From NCBI GenBank assembly GCA_049965935.1, contig JBMFVP010000066.1, forward strand, positions 1 to 7,569: 7,569 nucleotides of DNA, written 5' to 3'. The notes beneath the pieces were generated by a model that saw only the letters and a program-made list of their open reading frames with translations, had not been told where the DNA came from and searched no databases. Shown here piece by piece: positions 6,087 through 7,569 of the stretch (position 1 is the first letter of the stretch; each line of letters starts with the position of its first letter). Origin of the DNA: Thermocladium sp049965935. Its GTDB lineage: Archaea; Thermoproteota; Thermoprotei; Thermoproteales; Thermocladiaceae. The translations under genes were made by a program, and so were the position numbers.

Positions 6087-7499
6087 ATTAGTTAATTGAT
6101 TGTAACCCGAGGAGTTAGCATTGTAAAATGTTAAGTCCCAGGTCTGGGGCGTGCTTAGCTCGAATGGCACCATGTAATTAGGGGGCAATTTAGCGGTGGT
6201 TCCATTTAGGTATGTAACCGTGATGTCGAATATGGTTCCGCTGAATTCATAATCCGTTATGGGGTACTGCGTGTAGGCGTATTGAAACTCGAGTTGAGTG
6301 TAGGTGCCGTAGAATGGGGTGTCATTATATGGAATATAGTGGATCCATACTGCATCCGTATTGTAATCCCTTATCTCGAATACTATTTCCTTGCTGCTGG
6401 TATTATAGTAAATCATTAATTTAAGCAGGGTATTGGCTGGCGTGGGTACCCCGGATAAAACCGCCGGGTTCATGGTTGATTCATTGAAGTAGTAATGGGC
6501 AATACAGTTCTTGCCTGGCACGTACCAGGGCGCTATTGTTCCATTGGGATCCAGATCCACGCCTATCTGGAAGAAGCCGACGCAAGATGACCTTAATGTT
6601 CCATAATAATTCATTGCATTTATTTGAAAACTCAATATGCCTGCTTGCGGGGTATCCCAGCTCCTGAGCAGCATGAGCGCGGTTAAGTTACTGAAGGGGG
6701 GCAGAAGCATGGCTACTAGTCCTGAGCCCTGTCCATACCCCTCCATATTATTGTACTTCTGCAGGTAGGTCGGTATCTCAAGGCTGGTCACCATCAGATC
6801 GGTGTAATACATTGTTCCATTTAGGGTGATCACTGCGGCCGTATAGTAATTCCCAGCATTAGGAACCGGAATTGCGGTGGGCTGCTCATCGGTGCCATCC
6901 ACGAATACTTGCATAACCCAGCCAGCGCTCTTGTTGCTTGCAGTGCTTGCGTTGTACACGTTTACCATTAATAAAACCCAGCCAGGTGGGTAAAGCGCAG
7001 TAGAGTACTTACTTAATGGCGCAATCGGCTTTAAACTGGATAAGTTCGCCCCGGCCCACACATAACCATTCGCGACCCCAACAATTGCAACAGGCTCATC
7101 ATTCTGATTAACTAGGCCGAAGAAGCCGCTGCCGTCGGCGTAATACATGGCCACTTGGAACGATAGAAATTGATCACCCCTCGTGATTAGGGATGACTCA
7201 ACTAGATCCACTTGAGGCCCAGGCAATGCACTGGATCTAAGCGATGGTTCACCCCAATAATTAGGCGAGGCAACAATGGTTGGCGATGCCCCACTAAGCG
7301 GCACCAGGCCATAGTAACTTAACGGCTCATCAATATATTCAAAGTTAGATACATACGTGAAGGCGCCAACCATGGATGCGGCCGGCGCATGCCGGGGCAA
7401 CACCTCATGAACCCTCACAGAATTGCCCAAGAAATGAGGCAACGCAATCATGATTAGGAGAAGCATTAGACCAATCCACATAGTCCCGTGCCTAACCAT
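6084..7499 (-). CDS. Secreted or N-terminally anchored protein with two similar beta-rich halves, family unknown
   Basis: Unrecognised extracellular protein of 471 residues from the ATG at 7499. A signal peptide or signal anchor occupies residues 7-24 (MWIGLMLLLIMIAL core, preceded by MVRHGT). There is no C-terminal membrane helix, so it is either released or held by the N-terminus. Residues about 109-244 and 288-434 look like two copies of one beta-sandwich: LSFQVAMYY matches LSFQINAMNYY, WVLLMVNVYNAST matches TLLKLMIYYNTSS, and each ends in a strand with LNGT nearby. A concanavalin/laminin G-like jelly roll is plausible but inferred. The only cysteines, C306 and C332, fall in the second copy and may form a disulphide. 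About 11 N-glycosylation sequons are present. An in-frame ATG at 7547 would add 16 charged residues; I prefer 7499 because a TATA box lies 24.5 bases before it. Carbohydrate binding or a surface structural role are possibilities. Confidence 0.85.
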   Translation of the reverse strand: MVRHGTMWIGLMLLLIMIALPHFLGNSVRVHEVLPRHAPAASMVGAFTYVSNFEYIDEPLSYYGLVPLSGASPTIVASPNYWGEPSLRSSALPGPQVDLVESSLITRGDQFLSFQVAMYYADGSGFFGLVNQNDEPVAIVGVANGYVWAGANLSSLKPIAPLSKYSTALYPPGWVLLMVNVYNASTASNKSAGWVMQVFVDGTDEQPTAIPVPNAGNYYTAAVITLNGTMYYTDLMVTSLEIPTYLQKYNNMEGYGQGSGLVAMLLPPFSNLTALMLLRSWDTPQAGILSFQINAMNYYGTLRSSCVGFFQIGVDLDPNGTIAPWYVPGKNCIAHYYFNESTMNPAVLSGVPTPANTLLKLMIYYNTSSKEIVFEIRDYNTDAVWIHYIPYNDTPFYGTYTQLEFQYAYTQYPITDYEFSGTIFDITVTYLNGTTAKLPPNYMVPFELSTPQTWDLTFYNANSSGYNQLTN

Positions 7500-7519
7500 A
7501 ATTGCTGAATTAGGATCTT

Positions 7520-7527
7520 CTTTTAAA
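7520..7527 (-). promoter_or_regulatory. TATA box supporting the secreted protein start at 7499
   Basis: TTTAAAAG on the minus strand, preceded by purine-rich AAGAAAAG as expected for a BRE, is centred 24.5 bases ahead of the ATG at 7499. The spacing matches the one ahead of the Rieske ATG at 5567. No comparably placed box is visible for the upstream ATG at 7547 within the sequence available. Confidence 0.55.
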
Positions 7528-7569
7528 CTTTTCTTAATTATTAACATAAAATTAATACAATATAATTAA

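Noticed and set aside
7430..7499. Class III (archaellin/pilin) signal peptide in the secreted protein
   Set aside because: There is no convincing basic-Gly/Ala cleavage site directly before the hydrophobic core. The protein looks like an ordinary signal peptide or signal-anchor protein.

Overview
The window looks like a stretch of thermophilic archaeal chromosome, most likely from a crenarchaeon of the Caldivirga/Vulcanisaeta/Thermocladium kind. This placement is inference. It rests on TATA-like boxes about 24-27 bases ahead of start codons (the leaderless-mRNA layout), no clear Shine-Dalgarno sites, frequent AGG/AGA and ATA codons, and large extracellular beta-rich proteins full of Asn-X-Ser/Thr sequons. 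The proteins also carry a C-terminal module (T/S-G-L/I-P-L-G...W) typical of secreted and surface proteins of thermoacidophilic archaea. No RNA gene, CRISPR array, insertion sequence or origin could be recognised.

Layout. Bases 2-2494 (+) hold the 3' part of a large membrane-anchored surface glycoprotein whose N-terminus lies outside the window. It is followed by a probable terminator and a 478-base gap with a G+T-rich stretch I cannot explain. Bases 2973-4289 (+) encode a complete seven-bladed YVTN-type beta-propeller surface protein with a signal peptide and a C-terminal anchor, read from a well-placed leaderless promoter. A 318-base convergent gap with several small hairpins follows. On the minus strand come a Rieske non-heme iron oxygenase (4608-5567, possibly from 5630), a small AT-rich unrecognised ORF (5704-5952), and a third secreted or N-terminally anchored protein with two similar beta-rich halves (6084-7499, possibly from 7547).

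How the genes fit together. The two plus-strand proteins share the same architecture: ectodomain, a homologous module of about 75-80 residues, a single C-terminal membrane helix and a short basic tail. They are probably part of the same cell-surface layer or an extracellular binding apparatus. The third surface protein is built differently, with an N-terminal hydrophobic segment and no C-terminal anchor. The Rieske oxygenase has every metal ligand expected, but no reductase, ferredoxin or pathway partner is present, so its substrate cannot be inferred. The genes appear individually transcribed rather than forming one operon.

I did not find a convincing new multi-gene system. The points most worth a second look are the repeated module in adjacent surface proteins, the duplicated unknown ectodomain at 6084-7499, the low-GC ORF at 5704-5952, and the unexplained intergenic sequences.
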